Shown here: one piece after another, positions 1 through 8,179 of the stretch | Layout: each line of letters starts with the position of its first letter | Position numbering within the stretch: position 1 is the stretch's first letter | Origin: Chitinophaga pinensis | GTDB lineage: Bacteria; Bacteroidota; Bacteroidia; UKL13-3 | NCBI GenBank assembly: GCA_945861965.1 | Contig: CAMAWM010000016.1 | Location: 1 to 44,788, forward strand | Reading direction: 5' to 3' | DNA length: 44,788 nucleotides | Position numbers and translations under genes: made by a program | Notes under the pieces: generated by a model | Told to the model about the DNA's origin: nothing | What the model saw: only the letters and a program-made list of their open reading frames with translations | The model's database searches: none

Positions 1-150
1 TTCAAAAACAAAAATTAAAACAGAAAGATTATGGAAAAACTACTATCGAAAAAAACTACATTTGTAAACCCAGTTCAGGACTAAAAATGAACTGTAAACT
101 TATTGCAGGATTAATCAATTAAACTGTAAACTTTTTTTAGGACGAGTCAA
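1..150 (+). mobile_element. Probable right end of an insertion sequence (partial)
   Basis: A reading frame is open from the window edge and stops with TAA at 120-122, giving a 39-residue lysine-rich tail. Its last part reads through three spaced copies of TGTAAAC-N7-AGGA, at 63-80, 93-110 and 125-142 (steps of 30 and 32 bp). Repeated end motifs that run into the transposase C-terminus are typical of IS ends, where transposase binds. The last copy continues into CGAGTCA, which would be the outer tip. No catalytic domain is inside the window, so the family cannot be assigned. Inference: an IS copy ends near 148-150, immediately upstream of the sulfur island. Confidence 0.5.
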
Positions 151-168
151 AAAAATATTTAAAATAAA

Positions 169-201
169 TTTGGAAATTAGATATAAACATATCTATCTTT
201 G
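169..201 (+). promoter_or_regulatory. Bacteroidota-type promoter of the arsR-like gene
   Basis: TTTG at 169-172 and TATCTTTG at 194-201 match the -33 (TTTG) and -7 (TAnnTTTG) elements of the Bacteroidota primary sigma factor, separated by 21 bp. It lies 27 bp before the start codon at 229. It is the only strong promoter seen upstream of the sulfur genes. Confidence 0.65.
178..195. promoter_or_regulatory. Palindromic operator candidate for the ArsR-like regulator
   Basis: TAGATAT-AAAC-ATATCTA is a perfect 7-bp inverted repeat with a 4-bp centre. It sits between the -33 and -7 elements and overlaps the first two bases of the -7 box. ArsR-family dimers bind such AT-rich dyads and block polymerase, so autoregulation by the protein at 229-534 is the simplest reading. 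Confidence 0.55.
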
Positions 202-228
202 TATCTTTAATTAAAACAAATAGAAAAA

Positions 229-534
229 ATGGTTTTGACAGAACGCATTGAAGCAGATAAAATTCTTTCCGCAGTAAATATGTTGAAAGTAATTGCACAC
301 CCTGTTCGCTTGGCTATTGTGGACTTGCTGACAGAGAACAAAAAAATGACTGTGCTTGAAATTCAGGAGGCTTTGAATTTAGAACAAGCCATTGCATCTC
401 AACACCTGACACTGATGGAGGACAAAGGCGTATTGATTTCTGAAAAAGTGAGCAGAAATAAATTTGTTTCACTTCGCCACCCAAAAATGAAAAACATTGT
501 TACCTGTTTAGAAAATTGCTGTAACGAATTATAA
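229..534 (+). CDS. ArsR-family winged-helix regulator, probable sulfur/redox sensor
   Basis: A 101-residue single-domain winged-helix protein. The segment around residues 19-35 (MLKVIAHPVRLAIVDLL) is the classic ArsR first helix, followed by a recognition helix near residues 53-66 (QAIASQHLTLMEDKGVL). The canonical ELCVCD metal-binding motif is absent. The only cysteines are C93, C97 and C98 at the C-terminus. ArsR relatives such as SqrR/BigR sense persulfides through cysteine pairs; this cysteine arrangement is different, so a sulfane-sulfur or thiol signal is an inference from the neighbouring sulfur genes. It is the first gene of the island, 7 bp before the next gene, and has a palindrome in its own promoter. 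Confidence 0.85.
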   Translation: MVLTERIEADKILSAVNMLKVIAHPVRLAIVDLLTENKKMTVLEIQEALNLEQAIASQHLTLMEDKGVLISEKVSRNKFVSLRHPKMKNIVTCLENCCNEL

Positions 535-541
535 ATTTTTT

Positions 542-1303
542 ATGATAAAACATATATACATAACTATAATTCTATCCTATTTTAACAATACAATTTTTGC
601 CCAAAGCATTCCGCATCTCAATTCTTGGTGTAGAGTTACACTTTCGCAACCCATCACTGAAAAGTGGAGAACAGAAACCGAGTTACAGCATAGGCGACAA
701 AACGATTTTTCCCAACAAGGAAAAAATGTATTTGACGAAAATTTATTAAGTAGCGTTCGTACTTGGGTACACTACCAACACAAAGACGATTTAAGTTTTT
801 CATTTTCGCCTTTTGCATATTACTGGCATAATAGCATTATAGTAAATGATGCAGACAAAGAAAAACCACAAATAAAAGAAATACGGTTTTCAATTGCAGC
901 CGACCTAAACCATGAACTAGTAAAAAGCCTTTTGATTATTGATCGTACTTGTTTAGAATACCGTGATTTTCAAAACACAAATACGGATTTTACCAGAATG
1001 CGAAACCGCCTTGGGCTTCGCTATGAGTTTAGTAAAAAATTGAACTTTACATTTTACGATGAAATATTTTTAAATCTCAAAGGAGCTAAACCAGTTAATT
1101 TTTTGGACCATGACCGTTACGCATATATACTCAACTATAAGCCAAACAAATACCTACGAATAGAAACTGGATATATCTATATTGCACGTCTGCCAAGAGG
1201 TACTGACGAATTTTTGCACGAGAACAATTTTTTGCTTCAGTTCTATTATATTTTACCACACAGGGAGCATCGTAAACACCCAAAGACACAACATCATTCA
1301 TAA
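542..1303 (+). CDS. DUF2490 outer-membrane beta-barrel-like protein
   Basis: A 253-residue protein with a signal peptide that probably ends after FAQ near residue 21, followed by alternating hydrophobic/aromatic strands. The opening (LNSWCRVTLSQPITEKWRTE) and the repeated R/Y-rich strands match DUF2490, a Bacteroidota family of unknown function predicted to form an outer-membrane barrel. It follows the regulator by 7 bp and precedes the TauE-like exporter, so it is probably co-transcribed. A role as an outer-membrane channel for sulfur compounds is possible, but nothing in the sequence proves it. Confidence 0.75.
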   Translation: MIKHIYITIILSYFNNTIFAQSIPHLNSWCRVTLSQPITEKWRTETELQHRRQNDFSQQGKNVFDENLLSSVRTWVHYQHKDDLSFSFSPFAYYWHNSIIVNDADKEKPQIKEIRFSIAADLNHELVKSLLIIDRTCLEYRDFQNTNTDFTRMRNRLGLRYEFSKKLNFTFYDEIFLNLKGAKPVNFLDHDRYAYILNYKPNKYLRIETGYIYIARLPRGTDEFLHENNFLLQFYYILPHREHRKHPKTQHHS

Positions 1304-1322
1304 ATATATTAAATTTAAAAAA

Positions 1323-2120
1323 ATGGAAATAATAGGTTATATCGCATCAATTTTTATAGGCATTGCGCTTGGTTTAATAGGTGGTGGTGGCAGCATTCTT
1401 ACGGTGCCAGTTTTAGTATATCTTTTCGCAGTAGATGCAGTGGCAGCCACTGCTTACTCATTGTTTATTGTCGGGCTAACAAGTGCCGTAGGTTCAGTTT
1501 CTTATTTTAAAAATGGTTTAGTAAATATTAAAACGGCCATCATTTTTGGTATCCCTTCCATCATAGCCGTTTTTTTTACAAGGGCTTATATAGTTCCAGC
1601 CATACCAAAAGAAGTATTTAGTATTGGCGATTTTATGGTTACTAAAAGCATATTAATGATGTTGCTATTTGCCATATTGATGATAGCCGCCTCTTACAGT
1701 ATGATAAAGAAAGTTAAGAAGAAAACTACTGAAAACGATAGCAAACAAGAATTTAATTATCCAATCATATTAATAGAAGGAGCAGTAGTAGGCATTCTTA
1801 CCGGTTTAGTAGGAGCAGGTGGTGGATTTTTGATTATTCCTGCATTGGTTATACTTTCTAAACTGCCAATGAAAGAAGCCGTTGGCACTTCGTTAGTAAT
1901 TATTGCGGCAAAATCTTTAATAGGATTTTTTGGAGAAGGCTCAGAAACTTTTATTGACTGGGCTTTGCTCATTAAAGTATCTGCCTTTGCCATAGCTGGA
2001 ATTTTTATAGGCACTATGCTTTCTAAAAAAATTGACGGTGCAAAACTAAAACCTGCCTTTGGATGGTTTGTATTGGTAATGGGTATTTACATCATCATCA
2101 AAGAAACCATTTTTAAATAA
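1323..2120 (+). CDS. TauE/SafE-family sulfite/organosulfur exporter
   Basis: A 265-residue polytopic membrane protein. The reading frame is open further upstream, but the ATG at 1323 starts directly with a membrane segment (MEIIGYIASIFIGIALGLIG) and clears the preceding gene, so I chose it. The two family hallmarks are present: a glycine-rich GLIGGGGSILTVPVL near residues 17-31 and its inverted-repeat partner GLVGAGGGFLIIPAL in the second half. TauE/SafE proteins export sulfite, sulfoacetate and related anions. Placed beside a persulfide dioxygenase gene, removal of sulfite from the cytoplasm is a reasonable job. Substrate is inferred. Confidence 0.85.
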   Translation: MEIIGYIASIFIGIALGLIGGGGSILTVPVLVYLFAVDAVAATAYSLFIVGLTSAVGSVSYFKNGLVNIKTAIIFGIPSIIAVFFTRAYIVPAIPKEVFSIGDFMVTKSILMMLLFAILMIAASYSMIKKVKKKTTENDSKQEFNYPIILIEGAVVGILTGLVGAGGGFLIIPALVILSKLPMKEAVGTSLVIIAAKSLIGFFGEGSETFIDWALLIKVSAFAIAGIFIGTMLSKKIDGAKLKPAFGWFVLVMGIYIIIKETIFK

Positions 2121-2184
2121 AAATGAAACTAATGGTGGTACTTAGCAACAAGTAAATCAATTTGTAGCTAATAAATAATTGCAA

Positions 2185-3273
2185 ATGGAAAGCAATAAAG
2201 AACAAAAATACATTGATACAATTATTTCATTGGTTAAGACTATTATTTATTTAGTTTTATTAATTCTTTGTTGCATTTTGTTTTTGTTATTTCAAGAGGA
2301 TATTCAAAAATATATTGATGATGCACCTAAACGAAAAGCCGAAAAAATTGCTTTAGATGCTCAACTTGAAAAAAATAAAATTGAACCTGAAAAACAGAAA
2401 GAACTAGATTCTTTTTGGGTAGCTAAAGATTTTTCTAATATTTCAGATAGTGCACAATTGGCTCAACTAGAATATGGCAAAGATCTTATTGCACATACTG
2501 CCAAATTCCTTGGACCACATGGAAGTGTAGCCCGAATCACTAATGGAATGAATTGTCAAAATTGCCACTTAGATGCTGGTACAAAAGCATGGGGGAACAA
2601 TTATGGTGCAGTATTTAGCACTTACCCTAAATATAGAGCAAGAAGTGGCAAAGAGGAAGATATTTTTAAAAGAATAAATGATTGTGTAGAGCGGAGTTTA
2701 AATGGAAAAGCATTGGAAATAAACAGCAAAGAAATGCAGGCTATTAAAACTTATATTGAGTATATTGGAAGTGATGTTAAAAAAGGCAAAGAAGCCAAAG
2801 CTAGTGGAATATATAAACTTGGTTTTCTAAATAGACCAGTAAATCCTGAAACTGGCAAAGCTATTTATGCTACTAAATGTGCAAGTTGCCACCAAGCCAA
2901 TGGTCAAGGAGTATTAGCCGAAGATAAAAAAGAATACACTTACCCACCTCTGTGGGGAAATAATTCTTATAATGATGGTGCTGGTTTGTACAGTATAAGC
3001 CGATTTGCTGGCTATATAAAATTCAATATGCCTCAAGGGGCCACCTATCAAAATCCACAATTGACCGATGAAGAAGCTTGGGATATTGCAGCCTATGTAA
3101 ACTCTCAAGATAGACCAAAAAAAGACCTAAGTAATGATTGGCCAAATATAGCAGAAAAGCCTGCAGGCTACCCTTTTGGTCCTTTTGCTGATAGTTTCAA
3201 CACAGCTCAGCACAAATACGGACCTTATCAACCCATTGCGGATTTTAACAAAAAAAATAAAAAGAAATTGTAA
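2185..3273 (+). CDS. tsdA: TsdA-like dihaem cytochrome c (thiosulfate dehydrogenase family)
   Basis: A 362-residue protein with an N-terminal membrane anchor at residues 12-36 and no cleavable signal, so the haem domains should face the periplasm. Haem motifs are CQNCH at 124-128 and CASCH at 232-236. C167 in NDCVERSLNG matches the unusual cysteine axial ligand of haem 1 in TsdA, and M282 (NMPQG) fits a haem 2 ligand. TsdA joins two thiosulfates into tetrathionate or runs the reverse reaction; direction cannot be told here. ATG 2185 was preferred over a TTG two codons upstream. The stop codon touches the start of the soxB-like gene, so the two are probably translationally coupled. Confidence 0.82.
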   Translation: MESNKEQKYIDTIISLVKTIIYLVLLILCCILFLLFQEDIQKYIDDAPKRKAEKIALDAQLEKNKIEPEKQKELDSFWVAKDFSNISDSAQLAQLEYGKDLIAHTAKFLGPHGSVARITNGMNCQNCHLDAGTKAWGNNYGAVFSTYPKYRARSGKEEDIFKRINDCVERSLNGKALEINSKEMQAIKTYIEYIGSDVKKGKEAKASGIYKLGFLNRPVNPETGKAIYATKCASCHQANGQGVLAEDKKEYTYPPLWGNNSYNDGAGLYSISRFAGYIKFNMPQGATYQNPQLTDEEAWDIAAYVNSQDRPKKDLSNDWPNIAEKPAGYPFGPFADSFNTAQHKYGPYQPIADFNKKNKKKL

Positions 3274-4980
3274 ATGGACAATAATAAAAGAAGAGATTTT
3301 TTAAAAAATCTAGGGACTTTAGGTCTTGGTTTAAGTTCCGTTTCTACACTATCTAGTTTTAGTATGGAGACAGAACATACCAAAGGAGAAAAAACAATAG
3401 AAACCATAGGTGCTAATGGTGAAAAAACGACAACCATTAGTATTCTTCAAACCACCGATGTGCATTGTCAGATACACCCACACGATGAGTTATTTTGGGA
3501 GAATGAAAAGATTGTTTTTCGTAAAACAGGCGGCTATGCTCAAATGGCTACCATGCTAAAAAATTACAAAATAAAAAATAAAAATACTTTCATTATAGAT
3601 ACTGGTGATATGTTTCAAGGCAGTGCTTTAAGTGTGAAAACTACAGGCGAAGTTTTTGTGCCAATACTCAATGCACTCGATTACAATTTGTATCTGCCAG
3701 GAAATTGGGAAGTAATTTATGGTAAAAGAAAAATGCAAAATTTATTGGGTAGTCTTAATGCTCCAAAAATATGTGCAAATATGTACCACGATTTAGGGGA
3801 AGGCAAACGAGGTGAACTCATATTTCAACCCTATCATATTTGGACTGTAGCAGGCGCTAAAATTGGATTTCTAGGTTATACCGATCCATTAGTTCCTATC
3901 CGCCAAAGCCCTAATTACAGCAAGGGAATACTTTATACAAAGCCCGAAGAAAATTTAGCTCATTACATTGATGTTCTAAAAAATCAAGAGCAATGCAGTT
4001 TTGTAATTATTCTATCTCATTTAGGTTTATCGCAACAGATTGCTCTTGCCAATATGCAAGATTGCAAAGGTGTGGATTATATTCTCGGTGGAGATACTCA
4101 CGAAAGAATTCGCAAACCAATAGTTTGTAAATATTCAAAAGTAGTAGAACCAGGTGCATTTGGTAGTTTCATAGGTAAATTAGATTTGACTATAAAAAAT
4201 GGAATCGTAGTAAATGAAAACTACGAATTACTAGAAGTAAATGCAACAAAAATCAAACCCGATGTAAAAATTCAAAAGTTATTAAAGGACAAAGAAAGTT
4301 TGTATAAAGCAGAAATTGATACTGTGGTAGGTTACAGCACCATTCCTTTGTACCGCTACTTTGTAGTAGAAAATCCTATCGACACGATGATTGTAAACAG
4401 CTTACATTGGCGATTCCCCGAAATTGATGTAGTGCTTAGTAATGGGTTTAGATTTTGTCCGCCTAGAGCCACAGCAGATCATACGGGCAATATACCAATT
4501 ACTGTCGGTTATATATTTGATATGCTCCCTGTGGATAGTGTTGTGAGGACGGCTAAGGCTACTGGCAAACAATTGCAAGATTGGCTTGAAAGAGAATTAA
4601 ACAATGTATTTTCCAAAGATGCATCAAAACGCTTAGGCGGTTGGGTAGTTAAATTTAAAGGAATGCAAATGAGCTTTAATGCCTTTGCCGAAATGGGGAA
4701 GAGAGTACAAAGTTTAACAGTGAAAGGAATGCCAATAGACCTGAACAAACAATATTCAATATTGGCTTGTGAAAGAGATGGCGACCCAGAAGATATGCTG
4801 TGCAGATTGAAAGGTGTAACAGATGCTAAAAATACAGGAGTTACTTTGCATAAAGTAATGAAGGAATACTTACTGGTGAATTCACCAGTAACGCCTTCGC
4901 CTGAAAAAAATGCTGTCATTTTGGATGCAAAACCAACTTTGTTATCTCAAGTGACAGATGTAGATTATACTTTTAAATAA
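3274..4980 (+). CDS. soxB: SoxB-like thiosulfohydrolase with Tat signal
   Basis: A 568-residue calcineurin-like metallophosphatase/5'-nucleotidase-superfamily protein. The N-terminus has a twin-arginine signal (KRRDFLKNLG), implying folded export with metals bound. Metal and catalytic motifs: D62-x-H64, DTGDMFQGS near 109-117, GNWEV at 143-147, SHLG near 248-251 and GGDTHE near 272-277. GNWEVIYGK in place of the nucleotidase GNHE is the SoxB signature. The C-terminal domain has LSNGFRF, comparable with the SoxB LSPGFRWG region. SoxB normally removes sulfate from a sulfane chain on the SoxYZ carrier, but no soxYZ is in the window. It starts at the base after the tsdA stop. An unusual nucleotidase is the alternative. 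Confidence 0.8.
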   Translation: MDNNKRRDFLKNLGTLGLGLSSVSTLSSFSMETEHTKGEKTIETIGANGEKTTTISILQTTDVHCQIHPHDELFWENEKIVFRKTGGYAQMATMLKNYKIKNKNTFIIDTGDMFQGSALSVKTTGEVFVPILNALDYNLYLPGNWEVIYGKRKMQNLLGSLNAPKICANMYHDLGEGKRGELIFQPYHIWTVAGAKIGFLGYTDPLVPIRQSPNYSKGILYTKPEENLAHYIDVLKNQEQCSFVIILSHLGLSQQIALANMQDCKGVDYILGGDTHERIRKPIVCKYSKVVEPGAFGSFIGKLDLTIKNGIVVNENYELLEVNATKIKPDVKIQKLLKDKESLYKAEIDTVVGYSTIPLYRYFVVENPIDTMIVNSLHWRFPEIDVVLSNGFRFCPPRATADHTGNIPITVGYIFDMLPVDSVVRTAKATGKQLQDWLERELNNVFSKDASKRLGGWVVKFKGMQMSFNAFAEMGKRVQSLTVKGMPIDLNKQYSILACERDGDPEDMLCRLKGVTDAKNTGVTLHKVMKEYLLVNSPVTPSPEKNAVILDAKPTLLSQVTDVDYTFK

Positions 4981-5020
4981 ACAATAATAAATTATTCATT
5001 AACCAAATAAATATATCAAT

Positions 5021-5587
5021 ATGATAGAATTAATCAAACAACCCTGGCATTGGGCAGTAGCAGGCGCCATAATCGGCTTAACCGTGCCCACCTTATTGCT
5101 CATTGGCAATAAAAAGTTCGGCATCTCATCATCGCTTCGCCACATTTGTGCGATGTGTTTGCCTGCTAATATTCCATTTTTTAAGTACGACTGGAAAAAA
5201 GAAATCTGGAATTTATTTTTCGTAGTAGGTGTACTTCTAGGTGGTATTATTGCAACTCAATTTTTAAGTAACCCCGATACAATTGTAATAGCAGATAGTA
5301 CTAAAGCAAGTTTATCGGCATTGGGGATTACAGATTTTAGCAATTTAATGCCTTCTGATTTATTTAGTGTAGAAAATATTTTTACCCTAAAAGGGCTTTT
5401 CTTTTTCGTAATCGGAGGCTTTTTAGTTGGATTTGGCACTCGCTATGCAGGTGGCTGCACCAGCGGACACGCCATTATGGGCTTATCAACACTACAAATG
5501 CCTTCGCTTATTGCTACTTGTTGCTTTATGGCAGGCGGTTTCTTTTCGGCAAATATTCTTTTACCACTCATCTTAAAATTATTTTAA
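5021..5587 (+). CDS. YeeE/YedE-family transporter, N-terminal half
   Basis: A 188-residue membrane protein with about four or five membrane segments. Conserved parts are the glycine/proline-rich [20 protein letters not shown] near residues 15-34, the ICAMCLP cysteine pair near 41-47, and [20 protein letters not shown] in the C-terminal half. CTSGHAI is the sulfur-handling cysteine motif of YeeE (TsuA), which takes up thiosulfate. The family often occurs as two half proteins in Bacteroidota and Proteobacteria, and the second half follows after a 2-bp gap. Thiosulfate or sulfane-sulfur import is therefore likely, but not proven for this protein. Confidence 0.85.
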   Translation: MIELIKQPWHWAVAGAIIGLTVPTLLLIGNKKFGISSSLRHICAMCLPANIPFFKYDWKKEIWNLFFVVGVLLGGIIATQFLSNPDTIVIADSTKASLSALGITDFSNLMPSDLFSVENIFTLKGLFFFVIGGFLVGFGTRYAGGCTSGHAIMGLSTLQMPSLIATCCFMAGGFFSANILLPLILKLF

Positions 5588-5589
5588 CA

Positions 5590-6078
5590 ATGGAAAATAA
5601 ACAATCAATAGAAACTCGTCATCAAGACGCAATGTGTACCAACGAAGCAGAGGTACAGCACCCATTTTGGCACAATTTAAAATACCTTGTAGTAGGCATT
5701 GCCTTTGGTATTGTATTCGTGAAAGCCGAAATCATCAGTTGGTTTCGCATACAAGAAATGTTTCGATTGCAATCGTTTTTTATGTATGGGGTCATAGGTA
5801 CAGCCGTAGTAGTGGGTATGCTATCCGTTTGGCTTATCAAAAAGTACAACATCAAAACAATGAGTGGTGAAACCATCAAATTTGAAGACAAAACTTTTAG
5901 CAAAGGACAAATTTTTGGAGGTTTAATTTTTGGCATCGGATGGGCTATTACAGGTGCTTGCCCTGGACCATTGTTTGCACAAATCGGCAGTGGCTTTTTG
6001 GTAGTAGGTGTTACCTTTTTAAGTGCCGTAGCGGGTACTTGGGTGTATGGCTATTTCAGAGAAAAACTTCCCCATTAA
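5590..6078 (+). CDS. YeeE/YedE-family transporter, C-terminal half
   Basis: A 162-residue membrane protein that pairs with the gene just upstream. An upstream extension is open to 5518, but it overlaps the previous gene; the ATG at 5590 gives the usual start (MENKQSIETRHQD, then PFWHNLKYLVVGIAFGI). The family's second cysteine site is visible as GWAITGACPGPLFAQIGSG near residues 118-136. The two halves probably assemble into one transporter that relays a thiosulfate-type ion over conserved cysteines, as in the single-chain YeeE. Operon position between soxB-like and TPMT-like genes supports a sulfur role. Confidence 0.83.
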   Translation: MENKQSIETRHQDAMCTNEAEVQHPFWHNLKYLVVGIAFGIVFVKAEIISWFRIQEMFRLQSFFMYGVIGTAVVVGMLSVWLIKKYNIKTMSGETIKFEDKTFSKGQIFGGLIFGIGWAITGACPGPLFAQIGSGFLVVGVTFLSAVAGTWVYGYFREKLPH

Positions 6079-6099
6079 TATCAAAAACATTTAATAAAG

Positions 6100-6738
6100 A
6101 TGGATAATCAAGAAAAAGAATTGCAATGTTGTGTAACCACTTGTGGTTTGCCACTTAACGCTGAGTATTGGAATAACCAATACAAGAACAACGAAATTGG
6201 TTGGGACTTACATCAGGTATCGCCACCATTAAAAGCATATTTTGATCAATTAGAAAATAAAAATATTTCAATTCTAATTGCAGGTTGCGGCAATGCTTAC
6301 GAAGCCGAATATTTATATTCAATAGGGTTCACAAATATTACATTGGTAGATATTGCAGTTGAATTAGTAAATGCTTTAAAAGAAAAATTTAGCAATACTT
6401 CTATCAAAGTAATTCATCAAAATATTTTTGAACATCTAGGGCAATACAACTTAATTGTAGAGCAAACTTTATTTTGTGCTATTGACCCAAGTTTGCGGAA
6501 AAACTATGTTGTCAAAATGCACGAATTACTAAAAGAAAATGGCAAACTAGTAGGCTTGCTTTTTGACAAAGAATTTGAAAAACAAGGTCCACCTTTTGGT
6601 GGTTGCAAATGCCAATATGAACCATTATTCAGCCCATATTTTACTTTTAAAACTTTTGAAGAATGTTATAATTCAACAAAAGCAAGAAAAGGAGAAGAAC
6701 TATTTATAAACTTTAAAAAAAAATTAAAAAATGAATAA
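6100..6738 (+). CDS. TPMT-family S-adenosylmethionine-dependent S-methyltransferase
   Basis: A 212-residue class I methyltransferase. The N-terminal EYWNNQYKNNEIGWDLHQVSPP (near 18-39) is the thiopurine-methyltransferase family signature, followed by the SAM-binding glycine loop IAGCGNAYEAEYL near 60-72 and an acidic strand (LVDIA). Family members methylate thiols and related chalcogen compounds. Extra cysteines occur at the N-terminus (C10, C11, C15) and in the loop GGCKCQYEP. The last 8 bases overlap the persulfide dioxygenase gene. From context it may methylate hydrogen sulfide or a small thiol, as a detoxifying branch; this is inference. Confidence 0.8.
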   Translation: MDNQEKELQCCVTTCGLPLNAEYWNNQYKNNEIGWDLHQVSPPLKAYFDQLENKNISILIAGCGNAYEAEYLYSIGFTNITLVDIAVELVNALKEKFSNTSIKVIHQNIFEHLGQYNLIVEQTLFCAIDPSLRKNYVVKMHELLKENGKLVGLLFDKEFEKQGPPFGGCKCQYEPLFSPYFTFKTFEECYNSTKARKGEELFINFKKKLKNE

Positions 6739-8179
6739 TACAAAATTTCAAGTAGAGCAAATCTACACAGGATGCTTGGCACAAGGTGCTTACTACATCA
6801 CTTCAAATGGCGAAGCCGCCATTATTGACCCACTGCGTGAAACACAACCTTACCTTGATAGGTTGCAACGAGACGGAGTATCACTCAAATACATTTTTGA
6901 AACCCACTTTCACGCTGACTTTGTGAGTGGGCATTTGGATTTGAGCAAACAAACCAATGCAGCCATTGTGTATGGTCCCAATGCCAACCCAACTTTTGAT
7001 ATTATAAGTGCAAAAGATGGAGAAGAATTTGCAGTAGGAAACATTAAGCTAAAAGTGCTGCACACACCAGGGCATACAATGGAAAGTACTTGTTATTTAC
7101 TGATAGACGAAAACGGCAACGAGCATTCCCTATTTAGTGGCGACACTTTATTTATTGGCGATGTAGGCCGACCCGACTTGGCTCAAAAAGCAGCAACAAT
7201 GACACAAGAGCAATTAGCTGCTATATTGTATAATTCTTTACGTACCAAAGTAATGACTTTGCCTGATGAAGTGATAGTATATCCTGCACACGGTGCTGGT
7301 AGTGCTTGTGGTAAAAATATGAGCAAAGAAACCGTTTCAACCATTGGCAATCAAAAACAATTCAATTATGCGTTAAGAGCCAATATGACCGAGGCAGAAT
7401 TTGTAACTGAAGTTACAGACGGTCTTTTGCCCCCACCAATGTATTTTGGAGCAAACGTTGCAATGAACAAAAAAGGCTATGAAAGTTTTGACACTGTTTT
7501 TAATAATGGAATGAGAGCCTTATCAGTGGCAGAATTTGAAGTAGCAGCCGAAGATACAGGAGCATTGATTTTAGACACCAGAAATAACACCGATTTTTGG
7601 AAAGGATTTGTGCCCCAATCTATCAATATTGGTATCAATGGCGACTTTGCCCCTTGGGTAGGTGCATTAATTGGCGATGTAAAGCAAAGCATACTTTTAA
7701 TTACCGAACTTGGACAGGAAGAAGAAACCGTTACACGACTTACCCGAGTAGGTTTTGACAATTTGGTTGGACACCTAAAAGGAGGCTTTGATGCTTGGAA
7801 AAATGCATGTAAAGAAACTGACATCGTAAACCGTATCAGTGCAACTGAATTTGCGAACGAAGTAAAAATTGGAGAAAATAAAGTAATAGATGTACGCAAA
7901 GAAAGTGAGTATGCAGCCGAACACGTAGATGAAGCATATAGCCGACCATTAGCCGACATCAACAACTGGATAAAGGACATTAACTCAACCGAACATTTTT
8001 ACTTGCACTGTGCAGGTGGATACAGAAGTATGATGGCTGCAAGTATTCTAACAGCAAGAGGCTACAGAAATTTTACAGAAATTGAAGGAGGCTTTAAAGC
8101 AATTGCAGAAACAACAATCCCAAAGACAGACTTTGTTTGCCAAAGCAAAGTAATGAAAGCGTGTCTTGTCCTGAAATAG
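6731..8179 (+). CDS. Persulfide dioxygenase-rhodanese fusion (CstB-like)
   Basis: A 482-residue cytosolic multidomain enzyme. The N-terminal metallo-beta-lactamase domain has THFHADF (H59, H61, D63), TPGHT (H115) and SGDTLFIGDVGRPDL, the last being typical of ETHE1-type persulfide dioxygenases. A middle rhodanese-like domain (about 260-360) lacks a catalytic cysteine. A C-terminal rhodanese has HCAGGYRS with C427 as the active-site cysteine. This order matches CstB of the staphylococcal cst system, which turns persulfides into sulfite and thiosulfate. It overlaps the TPMT-like gene and would supply thiosulfate or sulfite to the rest of the island. Domain identities are certain; the substrate is by family analogy. 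Confidence 0.88.
   Translation: MNNTKFQVEQIYTGCLAQGAYYITSNGEAAIIDPLRETQPYLDRLQRDGVSLKYIFETHFHADFVSGHLDLSKQTNAAIVYGPNANPTFDIISAKDGEEFAVGNIKLKVLHTPGHTMESTCYLLIDENGNEHSLFSGDTLFIGDVGRPDLAQKAATMTQEQLAAILYNSLRTKVMTLPDEVIVYPAHGAGSACGKNMSKETVSTIGNQKQFNYALRANMTEAEFVTEVTDGLLPPPMYFGANVAMNKKGYESFDTVFNNGMRALSVAEFEVAAEDTGALILDTRNNTDFWKGFVPQSINIGINGDFAPWVGALIGDVKQSILLITELGQEEETVTRLTRVGFDNLVGHLKGGFDAWKNACKETDIVNRISATEFANEVKIGENKVIDVRKESEYAAEHVDEAYSRPLADINNWIKDINSTEHFYLHCAGGYRSMMAASILTARGYRNFTEIEGGFKAIAETTIPKTDFVCQSKVMKACLVLK

Noticed and set aside
1182-1322. Longer N-terminus for the TauE-like protein
   Set aside because: It would cover the end of the DUF2490 gene and adds non-membrane residues; ATG 1323 starts directly at the first membrane helix.
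7477-7980. 167-codon minus-strand ORF
   Set aside because: It is a shadow of the well-supported persulfide dioxygenase-rhodanese gene on the + strand.
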